A stretch of 49,836 nt of DNA, taken from Rhodobacter capsulatus. Lineage in GTDB: Bacteria; Pseudomonadota; Alphaproteobacteria; Rhodobacterales; Rhodobacteraceae. Within the stretch, counting starts at the first letter, position 1. Each line of letters opens with the position of its first letter. Both the position numbers and the translations under genes were made by a program. Below, piece after piece: positions 32,428-40,809 of this stretch. A model generated the notes under the pieces. That model did no database searches, was not told the DNA's origin, and worked only from the letters and a program-made list of their open reading frames with translations. The stretch lies in assembly GCF_005144475.1 (NCBI RefSeq), contig NZ_SWJZ01000072.1, positions 1 to 49,836 of the forward strand, written 5' to 3'.

Positions 32428-33231
32428 ATGGCTGTGAATGATGCTTCGCTTGCGCCCGCGCGCGAGCCGATCCTGCGGCTGCGCGGGATCACCAAGACCT
32501 TCGGCGCCGTGTCGGCGCTGAGCGACATCGACCTTGACGTCCATGCGGGCGAGGTGGTGGCGCTGGTGGGCGACAATGGCGCGGGCAAAAGCACGCTGAT
32601 CAAGATCCTGGCGGGGGTGTTTCAGCCCACGTCGGGGACGATCGAATTCATGGGGCGTCCGGCCAGCATCGACAGCCCCTCGGCGGCGCTGACCTTGGGC
32701 ATTTCCACCGTCTTTCAGGATCTGTCGCTGTGCGAAAACCTGGATGTGGTGGCGAACCTGTTCCTTGGACAGGAGCTCTCGCCTTGGGCGCTGGATGAAG
32801 TGCAGATGGAGGTCCGCGCCTGGCAATTGCTGGGTGAGTTGGCCGCCCGCATCCCTTCGGTGCGCGAACCCATCGCCTCGCTTTCGGGCGGGCAGCGGCA
32901 GACCGTCGCCATCGCGCGCTCGCTGCTCTTGGAGCCGAAGATCGTCATGCTGGATGAACCCACCGCCGCGCTGGGGGTGGCCCAGACCGCCGAGGTGCTG
33001 AACCTGATCGAGCGGCTGCGCGATCGCGGCTATGGCGTGATCCTGATTTCCCACAACATGGACAACGTCCGCGCGGTGTCGGACCGCATCGCGGTGCTGC
33101 GGCTGGGGCGCAACAACGGCACCTTCTCCAAGGATGCCACGCGCGAGCAGATCGTCGCCGCGATCATGGGGGCCGATGACAATGTCGCCGCCCGCCGAGA
33201 TGCCATCGAAAGAACAAGGGCCCAGCAATGA
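32428..33231 (+). CDS. Sugar ABC transporter ATPase (single domain)
   Basis: A 267-residue ATPase with Walker A GDNGAGKST, Q-loop TVFQDLSL, signature LSGGQRQ, Walker B KIVMLDEPTAAL and switch His in LISHNMD. It has one nucleotide-binding domain, unlike the fused double RbsA/XylG ATPases, so it should act as a homodimer, as in the FrcA type. GGGGAGGAGAG precedes the ATG. Overlaps the permease start by ATGA. Confidence 0.9.
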   Translation: MAVNDASLAPAREPILRLRGITKTFGAVSALSDIDLDVHAGEVVALVGDNGAGKSTLIKILAGVFQPTSGTIEFMGRPASIDSPSAALTLGISTVFQDLSLCENLDVVANLFLGQELSPWALDEVQMEVRAWQLLGELAARIPSVREPIASLSGGQRQTVAIARSLLLEPKIVMLDEPTAALGVAQTAEVLNLIERLRDRGYGVILISHNMDNVRAVSDRIAVLRLGRNNGTFSKDATREQIVAAIMGADDNVAARRDAIERTRAQQ

Positions 33232-34478
33232 GCATGAAACCCGACACCTCGCCCATCGCCTATGACCGCGCCGATGCGCGGGTGCGGGCCGATACCGGGC
33301 TGGCCGGTGCGGCGCGCGCCTTTCTCGACCGCATCCGCTCGGGCGATCTCGGCATCCTGCCCGTCGTGGTGGGGCTGATCCTGATTTCGGTGGTCTTTTC
33401 CACCCTGAACCCGGTCTTCCTGCTGCCCAACAACCTGGTCAACCTGCTGTTCGATGCCGCCGCGGTGGGCTTCATCTCGCTCGGCATCGTGCTGATCCTG
33501 CTTCTGGGGGAAATCGACCTGTCCGTCGGTTCGATGAGCGGGCTGGCCTCGGCCTTGGTCGGCGTGTTGTGGGTCAACATGGGGGTGCCCTTGCCGCTGG
33601 CCATTCTGGCGGCGCTTTCGGCCGGGGCGGCGATGGGGGCGATCTATGCGACGCTGCTCAATCGCTTCACCATGCCCAGCTTCGTCTCGACGCTTTCGGG
33701 TCTGCTCGCGCTTTTGGGGATGCAGCTTTACATCCTCGGGCCGACCGGCTCGATCAACCTGCCGTATTCGTCTTTCCTGGTCCGCTTCGGACAGATCCTG
33801 ATCATGCCGGACTGGATGTCCTACGGCCTCGCCCTTGTTCCGGGGCTGGGCATCCTGTGGTTCGGCTTCCGGCAGATGAAGGCGCGGGCGGCGGCGAACC
33901 TGTCGCATGCCTCCGCCAGCGTCGTTCTGGTCAAGGCGGGGGCGGTCACCCTGCTTCTGGAAGGCGCGGTCGCCTATCTGAACCTGGGCCGCGGCGTGCC
34001 CTTCATGTTCGTCGTCTTCGTCCTTTGCGTCGCCGCGATGCAATATGCGCTGACCCGCACGAAATGGGGCCGCTCGATGTTCGCCGTCGGCGGCAATATC
34101 GAGGCGGCGCGGCGCGCCGGCATCAAGGTGAAACGCATCCGCCTGACCGCCTTCATGCTGGGGTCGTCGCTCGCCGCTTTGGGCGGGGTCTTTTCCGCCG
34201 CGCGTCTGGCCACGGCCAGCCAGCAGGCGGGCACGGGCGACGTGAACCTCAACGCCATCGCGGCGGCGGTCATCGGCGGCACCTCGCTTTTCGGCGGGCG
34301 CGGCTCGGCCTGGGCGGCGCTTCTGGGCGTTCTGGTGATCCAGTCGATCTCGAACGGCCTGACCCTTCTCAATCTCAGCTCGTCGCTGCGTTACATGATC
34401 ACCGGGGCGGTTCTGGCCGTGGCTGTGATCATCGACTCGCTCGCACGGCAATCGCGCGCCAGCCACGGCCGCGCCTGA
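33228..34478 (+). CDS. Sugar ABC transporter permease (XylH/FrcC type)
   Basis: A 416-residue inner-membrane protein of the BPD_transp_2 family with about ten hydrophobic helices. After a 35-residue cytoplasmic start come VVGLILISVVFSTLNPVFLLPNNLVNLL, GEIDLSVGSMSG (family signature), and the coupling region AVGGNIEAARRAGIKVKRIR; the C-terminus holds AVIGGTSLFGGRGS. Coupled to the ATPase gene by a 4-bp overlap. Confidence 0.9.
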   Translation: MSMKPDTSPIAYDRADARVRADTGLAGAARAFLDRIRSGDLGILPVVVGLILISVVFSTLNPVFLLPNNLVNLLFDAAAVGFISLGIVLILLLGEIDLSVGSMSGLASALVGVLWVNMGVPLPLAILAALSAGAAMGAIYATLLNRFTMPSFVSTLSGLLALLGMQLYILGPTGSINLPYSSFLVRFGQILIMPDWMSYGLALVPGLGILWFGFRQMKARAAANLSHASASVVLVKAGAVTLLLEGAVAYLNLGRGVPFMFVVFVLCVAAMQYALTRTKWGRSMFAVGGNIEAARRAGIKVKRIRLTAFMLGSSLAALGGVFSAARLATASQQAGTGDVNLNAIAAAVIGGTSLFGGRGSAWAALLGVLVIQSISNGLTLLNLSSSLRYMITGAVLAVAVIIDSLARQSRASHGRA

Positions 34479-34493
34479 CAACCGGAGGATATC

Positions 34494-35222
34494 ATGACAA
34501 ATCTCATGCAGGGCAAAACCGCCGCCATCACCGGCGCCGCCTCGGGCATCGGCCTTGCCTGCGCGAAAATCCTGGTCGAGGAAGGCGCGCAGGTCGTGCT
34601 GATCGACCGCGACGAAACGAAACTGGCCGCCGCCTGCGCGGAAATCGGCCCCGGCGCGCATCCGCTGTCGCTGGATCTGTTCGACGGCAAGGCGGTCTCG
34701 GGGATGCTTCCGGCGATCCGCGATCTGGTCGGCGATCTGGACATCTTCCACGCCAATGCGGGCGCCTATGTCGGCGGTCCCGCGGCCGAGGGCGACCCGG
34801 ATGTCTGGGACAAGGTGCTCAATCTGAACATCAACGCCGCCTTCCGCACGGTGAACGCGGTGCTGCCGCATATGATCGAACGCAAGACCGGCGACATCAT
34901 CTTCACGTCGTCCGTCGCGGGCGTCGTGCCGGTGGTCTGGGAACCCGTCTACACCGCCTCGAAATTCGCGGTGCAGGCGTTTTTGCACGCCACCCGCCGT
35001 CAGGTCGCGCCGCATGGCATCCGCATGGGCGCGGTGCTGCCCGGCCCGGTGGTGACGGCGCTTCTGGACGACTGGCCGAAGGCGAAGATGGAGGAAGCCC
35101 TGGCGAATGGCTCGCTGATGCAGGCGCGCGAAGTGGCGGAAGCCGTGCTCTTCATGCTCTCGCGCAGCCGCGGCGTCGTCGTGCGCGATCTCGTTTTGCT
35201 GCCCAACAGCGTCGATCTTTGA
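34494..35222 (+). CDS. rbtD: Ribitol 2-dehydrogenase (SDR family)
   Basis: A 242-residue short-chain dehydrogenase oxidising ribitol to D-ribulose with NAD. Cofactor motif [12 protein letters not shown] near 13-24; catalytic Ser in TSSVAGVV and YTASK with Tyr and Lys. The stretches [24 protein letters not shown] and [21 protein letters not shown], and the end LLPNSVDL, match my memory of Klebsiella ribitol dehydrogenase closely. GGAGGATATC precedes the ATG. This gene gives the cluster its ribitol assignment. Confidence 0.9.
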   Translation: MTNLMQGKTAAITGAASGIGLACAKILVEEGAQVVLIDRDETKLAAACAEIGPGAHPLSLDLFDGKAVSGMLPAIRDLVGDLDIFHANAGAYVGGPAAEGDPDVWDKVLNLNINAAFRTVNAVLPHMIERKTGDIIFTSSVAGVVPVVWEPVYTASKFAVQAFLHATRRQVAPHGIRMGAVLPGPVVTALLDDWPKAKMEEALANGSLMQAREVAEAVLFMLSRSRGVVVRDLVLLPNSVDL

Positions 35223-35251
35223 CCCCAAGGCCCCAGCCCGGAGGATTTTCC

Positions 35252-36880
35252 ATGTCCGCACCCACTGCCCGCCATCTTGTCGGGGTCGATGTCGGCACCG
35301 GCTCTGCCCGCGCCGGGGTCTTCGACCTGACCGGCCGCCTTCTGGGCACCGATCACCACCCGATCACGCTTTACCGCGAGGAAGGCTCGGTCGTCGAACA
35401 ATCGAGCGCCGAGATCTGGGCGGCGGTGGGCCGCGCGGTGCAGGGCGCGCTGCGGGCGGCGGGGCTGACGGGGGCGGATATCGCGGGCATCGGCTTTGAC
35501 GCCACCTGCTCGCTCGTGGTGCTGGATCCCGCGGGGCGGCCGTTGCCGGTCGGCCCCTCGAACGATCCCGCGCGCAACGTGATCGTCTGGATGGATCACC
35601 GCGCCACGGTTCAGACCGAGCGGATCAACGCGACGAAACACCGGGTGCTGGATTATGTCGGCGGCCGGATCTCGCCCGAGATGGAGACGCCGAAGCTTTT
35701 GTGGCTCAAGGAACACCGCCGGACGGAGTTTGACGCCGCCGGGCATTTCTTTGATCTGACCGATTTCCTGACCTGGAAGGCGACCGGCTCGGCGGCGCGC
35801 TCGATCTGCACCGTGACCTGCAAATGGACCTACATGGGCCACGAGGGGCGTTGGGACGAAAGCTATTTCCGTCAGATCGGGCTTGCGGACCTGGCCGACG
35901 AGGGCTTTGCCCGCATCGGCACCGAGGTCGTGATGCCCGGCACGGCTTTGGGCACCGGTCTGACCGAGGCGGCGGCGCGGGATCTGGGCCTTGTGCCCGG
36001 AACACCCGTCGCCGCGGGGCTGATCGATGCCCATGCGGGCGGTGTCGGCACCGTCGGCGCCGCGGGCGAGGGGGGGGCGAGCGCGAACCTCGCTTACGTC
36101 TTCGGCACCTCGTCGTGCACCATGACCACCACCGAAGATCCCGTCTTCGTTCCGGGCGTCTGGGGCCCCTATTACTCGGCGATGGTGCCGGGGGCCTGGC
36201 TCAACGAGGGCGGTCAGTCTGCCGCCGGGGCTGCGATCGATCAGCTTCTGCGGTTCCATCCCGCCTCTGCCGAGGCGTCGGACGCGGCGTCCCGTGCCGG
36301 GCTTTCCCTCCCCGCCTGGCTTGCGAACCGCGCCGAGGCCTTGGCGGGGGCGGGAGGTGACGTGGCCCGTCTGGCGGCGGGGCTGCATGTGGTGCCCGAG
36401 TTTCTGGGCAACCGCGCGCCGCATGCCGACCCCTATACCCGCGCGCTGATCGCCGGGCTGGGGATGGAGGACGACCTTGACAGCCTCGTCGCGCTGTACG
36501 TCGCGGGGATTTGCGGGCTCGGCTACGGGCTGCGCCAGATCCTTGAGGTGCAGGCGAAACGCGGCGCCACTGTCTCGACCGTCGTGATCAGCGGCGGGGC
36601 GGGGCGGTCGGATCTGGTGCGCCAGATCCTTGCCGATGCGACCGGCGTGACGGTGGCCGCGCCCGAGACCGAGGAACCGGTGCTGCTGGGGTCCGCGATC
36701 CTTGCCGCGGTGGCCGCGGGGGGGGCGCCCGATGTGGCGACCGGCATGGCGCAGATGTCGAAGATCGCGCGCCGCTACGCGCCGGGGGGCGCAGAGACGC
36801 GCGCCTATCACGACGCCCGTTTCGCGCTTTTCGAGAAGTTTCAGGCCCTTGCGCGTGACGCTGCGCTGCGGGAGGCATGA
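35252..36880 (+). CDS. rbtK: FGGY-family pentulokinase, probable D-ribulokinase
   Basis: A 542-residue sugar kinase of the YDR109c-like FGGY group. The N-terminal phosphate loop GVDVGTGSARAGVFD, GFDATCSLVVLD, VWMDHRA, and the catalytic Asp in LIDAHAGGVG are visible; the second ATPase half carries GTSSCTM and SGGAGRSDLVRQI. It follows rbtD by 29 bp with GGAGG before the ATG, so D-ribulose to D-ribulose 5-phosphate is the expected reaction. Its stop overlaps the phosphatase start. Confidence 0.88.
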   Translation: MSAPTARHLVGVDVGTGSARAGVFDLTGRLLGTDHHPITLYREEGSVVEQSSAEIWAAVGRAVQGALRAAGLTGADIAGIGFDATCSLVVLDPAGRPLPVGPSNDPARNVIVWMDHRATVQTERINATKHRVLDYVGGRISPEMETPKLLWLKEHRRTEFDAAGHFFDLTDFLTWKATGSAARSICTVTCKWTYMGHEGRWDESYFRQIGLADLADEGFARIGTEVVMPGTALGTGLTEAAARDLGLVPGTPVAAGLIDAHAGGVGTVGAAGEGGASANLAYVFGTSSCTMTTTEDPVFVPGVWGPYYSAMVPGAWLNEGGQSAAGAAIDQLLRFHPASAEASDAASRAGLSLPAWLANRAEALAGAGGDVARLAAGLHVVPEFLGNRAPHADPYTRALIAGLGMEDDLDSLVALYVAGICGLGYGLRQILEVQAKRGATVSTVVISGGAGRSDLVRQILADATGVTVAAPETEEPVLLGSAILAAVAAGGAPDVATGMAQMSKIARRYAPGGAETRAYHDARFALFEKFQALARDAALREA

Positions 36881-37506
36881 TGGACCAGCCCCTGCGCGCG
36901 CTGTTGTGGGACATGGACGGCACGCTTCTGGACAGCGAGCCGGTGCATCGCCTGTCTTTCGTCGATGCGGCGCGGGCTTGCGGGCTGGCGCTGCCCGAGG
37001 CCTTCCACGAAGGCCTGATCGGTAAAAGCGAGGATGCGATCCATGCGATCCTCGGGGCCGAACACGGGCTCTCGCTGTCCCTTGCGCATTGGTCCGAGCT
37101 GCGTTTCGCCGCCTATCTGGCCCGCATCGAGGAGGTGCATCCCTTCAAGATCGCGACCGATCTTTGGGCGCGGGCGCAGGCGGCGGGGCTTTGTCAGGCG
37201 ATCGTGTCGAACTCGCCCGAGGGGATCGTGCGGGCGAACCTGACCCGGCTGGGTCTGACGCCCGGATCGGTAATGACGGTCAGCCGACAGGATGTCAGCC
37301 GCGGCAAGCCCGATCCCGAGCCCTATCTGCGCGCGCTGGCGCGGCTTGGCCTGCCCGCCGCGGCGGTGGCAGTGATCGAGGACAGCGCCGCGGGGCTGGC
37401 CGCGGCCCGGGCGGCGGGCCTGACCGTTTACATGATGCCCTGGTTCGAGGGCCCGCCGGGCGATTGGCAGCCCTTCGCGGCGCTGTCGCAACGCCTGCCG
37501 GGCTGA
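36877..37506 (+). CDS. HAD-superfamily sugar-phosphate phosphatase
   Basis: A 209-residue HAD-IA hydrolase with all four motifs: DMDGTLLD (nucleophile and acid Asp), SNSPEG, the Lys of SRGKPDPEPY, and EDSAAG. A helical cap lies between motifs I and II as in beta-phosphoglucomutase-like enzymes. Overlaps rbtK by 4 bp; the second Met codon is an alternative start. A housekeeping role removing misphosphorylated sugars made by the kinase is plausible but not shown. Confidence 0.87.
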   Translation: MMDQPLRALLWDMDGTLLDSEPVHRLSFVDAARACGLALPEAFHEGLIGKSEDAIHAILGAEHGLSLSLAHWSELRFAAYLARIEEVHPFKIATDLWARAQAAGLCQAIVSNSPEGIVRANLTRLGLTPGSVMTVSRQDVSRGKPDPEPYLRALARLGLPAAAVAVIEDSAAGLAAARAAGLTVYMMPWFEGPPGDWQPFAALSQRLPG

Positions 37507-37582
37507 CGATCTTTCCGGCCCGGCGACGGAATTCCGGCGCTTGCGCGTTCATATTGCAAGATCAGCATGAAAGGGATCTGCG

Positions 37583-38143
37583 ATGAACCGCTTTCTGAAA
37601 CTTGCCACGATGCTTGCGCTTTGTGGCGCGACCCTGCCCGCGGTTGCGCAGCCGTCGGCCGATCCTGCGGTGGTGCCGGGACAGGCGTTTCTGGCGCAAT
37701 GGGATCTGGACGGCGACGGTCAGGTGACCCTGGCCGAGGCCCGCAACCATCGCGCCGATATCTTCGTCATGTTCGACAGCGATGGCGACGGCGGCTTCTC
37801 GGCCGAGGAGCTGGCGGGGATCGACGATTTCAAACAGGCGCAGCTGGAGGCCGGGATGGGCCCCGGGCATCAGCGCCCCGACGGCATGATGCCGCGCGCC
37901 GGCATGGGACGCGGGATGGGGCAAGGCCAAGGTCAGGGCCAAGGTCAGGGCATGGGCCTGGGCATGGGGCAGGGCTTCTTTGCCCCGGCCGCCGATCAGA
38001 TGCGGGCGCTTGACGGCAATGGCGACGGGCGGGTGACGCAGGCGGAATTTGTCGCGGGCACCGAGCGCTGGTTCGCGCGGCGCGAGCGCACCGGCGACGG
38101 CGTGGTGACGCTGGCCGATTTCGGACCGCGCGGCCGCAACTGA
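37583..38143 (+). CDS. Secreted EF-hand calcium-binding protein
   Basis: A 186-residue protein with signal peptide (cleavage after AVA, residue 22). EF-hand loops are DLDGDGQVTLAE (41-52), DSDGDGGFSAEE (65-76) and DGNGDGRVTQAE (144-155), plus a degenerate TGDGVVTLADF (170-180). Between loops 2 and 3 is a Gly/Met/Gln-rich linker (105-131, GMGQGQGQGQ...) encoded by a GGCCAAGGTCAG duplication. Probably a periplasmic calcium buffer or sensor; partner unknown. Confidence 0.85.
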   Translation: MNRFLKLATMLALCGATLPAVAQPSADPAVVPGQAFLAQWDLDGDGQVTLAEARNHRADIFVMFDSDGDGGFSAEELAGIDDFKQAQLEAGMGPGHQRPDGMMPRAGMGRGMGQGQGQGQGQGMGLGMGQGFFAPAADQMRALDGNGDGRVTQAEFVAGTERWFARRERTGDGVVTLADFGPRGRN

Positions 38144-38149
38144 CCCGGC

Positions 38150-38575
38150 TCAGCCGACCCCCTGCAGCGCGAGGGCGAGCGCCAGATAGCGCCCGCCCTT
38201 GGCCAGGGTGACAAGCAGCACGAACCGCCCGAACGGCGCGCGCATCAGACCCGCCGCCAGCGTCAGCGGATCGCCGATGATCGGCAGCCAGGCGCCCAGA
38301 AGGCTCCATTGGCCCCAGCGCGCATACCAGCCCGCCGCCTGATCCAGCCGCGCCACCGGGACCGGAAACCACCGCGCCCCGGCATGGGCGGCGCAAAACC
38401 GCCCCAGCGCCCAGTTCAGCACCGAGCCAAGCACATTGCCCAGGGTCGCGACCGCCAGCAGCAGCGCCAGCGGATGCGCGCCCTGCACGATCAGCGCCGC
38501 CAGCACCGCCTCGGATTGCGCGGGCACCAGCGTCGCCGCCAGCAGCGCGGCCAGAAAGAGCCCGGTCAGCGCCAC
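38150..38575 (-). CDS. YqaA-like inner-membrane protein
   Basis: Encodes 141 residues from a GTG start at 38575. ALTGLFLAALLAATLVPAQSEAVLAALI at the N-terminus, then NVLGSVLNWALGRF and GWYARWGQWSLLGAWLPIIGDPLTLAAG match the YqaA branch of the DedA/SNARE-associated membrane family, whose members are about 140 residues long. GTG is chosen because it gives the family N-terminus; upstream frame is not protein-like. It overlaps the end of the upstream membrane gene by 10 bp, without a clear ribosome-binding site, implying coupling. Confidence 0.75.
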   Translation of the reverse strand: MALTGLFLAALLAATLVPAQSEAVLAALIVQGAHPLALLLAVATLGNVLGSVLNWALGRFCAAHAGARWFPVPVARLDQAAGWYARWGQWSLLGAWLPIIGDPLTLAAGLMRAPFGRFVLLVTLAKGGRYLALALALQGVG

Positions 38576-38946
38576 GGCGCCGCACGCAGGGCCAGCGTCG
38601 CGATCCCCGCCCAGACCGCCAGCCGCAGCGCCATCGCCCAGAGCAGGCGCGGCGCACAGGCCCCGCCTTGCAGCACATGCGCGACAAGCGCGGCAAAGAC
38701 CACGCCGGTCGAGACGGCGATGGCAAAGGCCAGCCAGCGCGCCCAGACGCCGCCGCGCCACAGCCCGATCCCGGCCGCGACATCGGCAAAGCCCGCGCCG
38801 AAGGTGAACCACAGCACGAAGGGCACGATCCCCGCGGTGCCGGTGCCGGTGCCGCCCGGCAGCGCCCCCCCGCCCGCGACAAGCGTGACCAGCCCGAACA
38901 GACAGGCGATCAGGGCGGCAAGCGTCAGGGACGGCGGTCGGGTCAT
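38566..38946 (-). CDS. Small four-helix membrane protein, function unknown
   Basis: Encodes 126 residues from the ATG at 38946. Four hydrophobic segments: about 7-25, 36-56, 70-90 and 102-120. The loop ADVAAGIGLWRGGVWARW and the overall size resemble DoxX-like or other four-helix membrane families, but I cannot name one. Coupled to the YqaA-like gene by a 10-bp overlap. Confidence 0.65.
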   Translation of the reverse strand: MTRPPSLTLAALIACLFGLVTLVAGGGALPGGTGTGTAGIVPFVLWFTFGAGFADVAAGIGLWRGGVWARWLAFAIAVSTGVVFAALVAHVLQGGACAPRLLWAMALRLAVWAGIATLALRAAPWR

Positions 38947-39166
38947 CGGCGGCTCCGGGCGGCGGTCCGGCCTTCCTGACAACCCGGGCGCGGTCCCGCA
39001 AGCCCCCTTGCGCGCGCGTTTTGGCGCAGCAAGCGCCGCCGCGGCCGGAAGGCCGATGACCGCGGCCCCGCGCCCGGCGCTTCGGGCCTTTGGCGGTTTT
39101 CTCCCTTGATCACGGGCGGATTTCCTGTCTTTCCCTGCACCGACCCCGTCCGCAAAGGAGCCCGCC

Positions 39167-40747
39167 GTGACCCTGCGCCCCCTGTTTGTCGCGGCCACCG
39201 CGGCCTTTGCCCTGCTGGCCGCCGCCGCGCCCCCGGCCCGGGCCGAGACCCCGAGCCCGATCCCCACCCCGGCCCCGCCCCTTGCCGCGCCCGCGCCCTT
39301 CAGCCTTGATGCGCTGGCCGCCCGCGCCGCCGCCCTTGCCCGGGCGCCCTATGTGCCCGCGCCGCCACGGCAGCCCGAGGTGCTGGAGCGCATCGATTAC
39401 GACGCGCATTGGCAGATCCGCTACCGCAAGGACCGGACGCTGCGGCTGGGCGCGGTGCCGGTGCAGTTCTTCCATCTGGGCACCTATTTCCGCCAGCCGG
39501 TGAAGATGTTCGCGGTGACGAACGGACAGGCGCGCGAACTCGTCTATGCCCCGGATCTGTTCGACATGCCCAAGGACAGCCCCGCCCGCGATCTGGCCGC
39601 CGATGCGGGCTTTGCGGGCTTTCGCATCCTGCGCCCGGATCTGTCGGGGGACTGGATGTCCTTCCTGGGCGCCACCTATTTCCGCACCGAGGGGGCGCTG
39701 GGCCAGTTCGGCCTGTCCGCCCGCGCCATCGCCGTCGATACCGGCCTGCCCTCGGGCGAGGAATTCCCCCGCTTCACCGAGATCTATCTGGAGGAGGGCC
39801 CCGGGGGGCAGGCGATCGTGACGGCACTGGTCGAAGGGCGCAGCCTGGCCGGGGTCTGGCGCATGCAGATCACCAACACCCCCGGACAGGGGCAGGTGAT
39901 GGCGGTCGAAAGCCGGATCTACCTGCGCAAGCCGGTGGCGCGGCTGGGGCTGGCGCCGCTCACCTCGATGTTCTGGTATTCCGAAACGAACCGCTGGCAC
40001 GCGCTGGACTGGCGCCCCGAGGTGCATGACAGCGACGGGCTTCTGATCGCACCCGCCAGCGGAACGCCGGTCTGGCGCGCGCTCGACACGCCCGGGGAAA
40101 TCGTCACGACGCGCTTTGCAGGCCCCACGCCGAAGGGCTTCGGCCTTGTGCAGCGCGACAGGGATTTCGAGCATTATCAGGATGATGGCGTCTGGTATGA
40201 CCGCCGCCCGACGGTCTGGGTCGCGCCCGCCTCGGACTGGGGGCGGGGGGCGGTGACGCTGGTCGAGCTGCCGACGCATGACGAGATTTACGACAACATC
40301 GTCGCCTTCTGGACGCCCGAGACCCTGCCCGCCCCGGGGCAGGAGCTGCGCTTTGACTACACCCTGCACTGGGTTGACCAGGTGCCGCGGCAAGGCGATC
40401 TGGCGCAGGTGGTGGCGAGCCGGATCGGCATGGGCGGCAATCCTGGGCAGTCGCGGCCGCGCGATCAGATCAAGGTGGTGCTCGATTTCGAGGGCCCGGC
40501 GCTGGCGGGTCTGGGCGAGGCCGATGGCGTGACCCCCGCGATCACCGCGCCGCAGGGGGTGGAGATCGTCAATCCCTTTGCCCATCCGATCCGCGGCAGC
40601 GACCGCTGGCGGCTGGTCTTCGACGTGAAATCGCCCCCCGGTACCGGGACGGTCGATCTTCTGGCGGGGCTGAGCCGCGGCGGCCGCGCGCTGAGCGAGA
40701 CCTGGGCCGCGCCGCTGCATCCCGACCGGATCGAAGGGCTGCGCTGA
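39167..40747 (+). CDS. opgG: Periplasmic glucan biosynthesis protein (OpgG/MdoG family)
   Basis: A 526-residue secreted protein with signal peptide (cleavage near 26, after PARA). Family blocks are FSLDALAARAAALA, YDAHWQIRYRKDRTLRLG, FFHLGTYF, GDWMSFLGATYFRTEGALGQFGLSARAIAVDTGLPSGEEFPRFTEIYLEEG and LTSMFWYSETNRWHALDWRPEVHDSDGLL. OpgG-type proteins are needed for osmoregulated periplasmic glucan backbones; the membrane glucosyltransferase OpgH is not adjacent. Start is GTG with AAAGGAG upstream. OpgD is the alternative subfamily. Confidence 0.9.
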   Translation: MTLRPLFVAATAAFALLAAAAPPARAETPSPIPTPAPPLAAPAPFSLDALAARAAALARAPYVPAPPRQPEVLERIDYDAHWQIRYRKDRTLRLGAVPVQFFHLGTYFRQPVKMFAVTNGQARELVYAPDLFDMPKDSPARDLAADAGFAGFRILRPDLSGDWMSFLGATYFRTEGALGQFGLSARAIAVDTGLPSGEEFPRFTEIYLEEGPGGQAIVTALVEGRSLAGVWRMQITNTPGQGQVMAVESRIYLRKPVARLGLAPLTSMFWYSETNRWHALDWRPEVHDSDGLLIAPASGTPVWRALDTPGEIVTTRFAGPTPKGFGLVQRDRDFEHYQDDGVWYDRRPTVWVAPASDWGRGAVTLVELPTHDEIYDNIVAFWTPETLPAPGQELRFDYTLHWVDQVPRQGDLAQVVASRIGMGGNPGQSRPRDQIKVVLDFEGPALAGLGEADGVTPAITAPQGVEIVNPFAHPIRGSDRWRLVFDVKSPPGTGTVDLLAGLSRGGRALSETWAAPLHPDRIEGLR

Positions 40748-40763
40748 GGGGGGCGGCAAGAGA

Positions 40764-40787
40764 AAGGCCGAGGTTTCCCCCGGCCTT
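40764..40787. terminator. Bidirectional terminator between opgG and gltA
   Basis: AAGGCCG / CGGCCTT, 7 bp with a 10-nt loop, in the 62-bp gap between convergent stops. On the minus strand it is followed by TCTCTT, which favours gltA termination. Confidence 0.65.
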
Positions 40788-40809
40788 GGTCGTTCTACGG
40801 CAATGTCGC

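Noticed and set aside
33030-35261. A 743-residue minus-strand open frame opposite the permease and rbtD
   Set aside because: Same reason: low-complexity Arg/His/Asp/Gln translation opposite well-supported genes.
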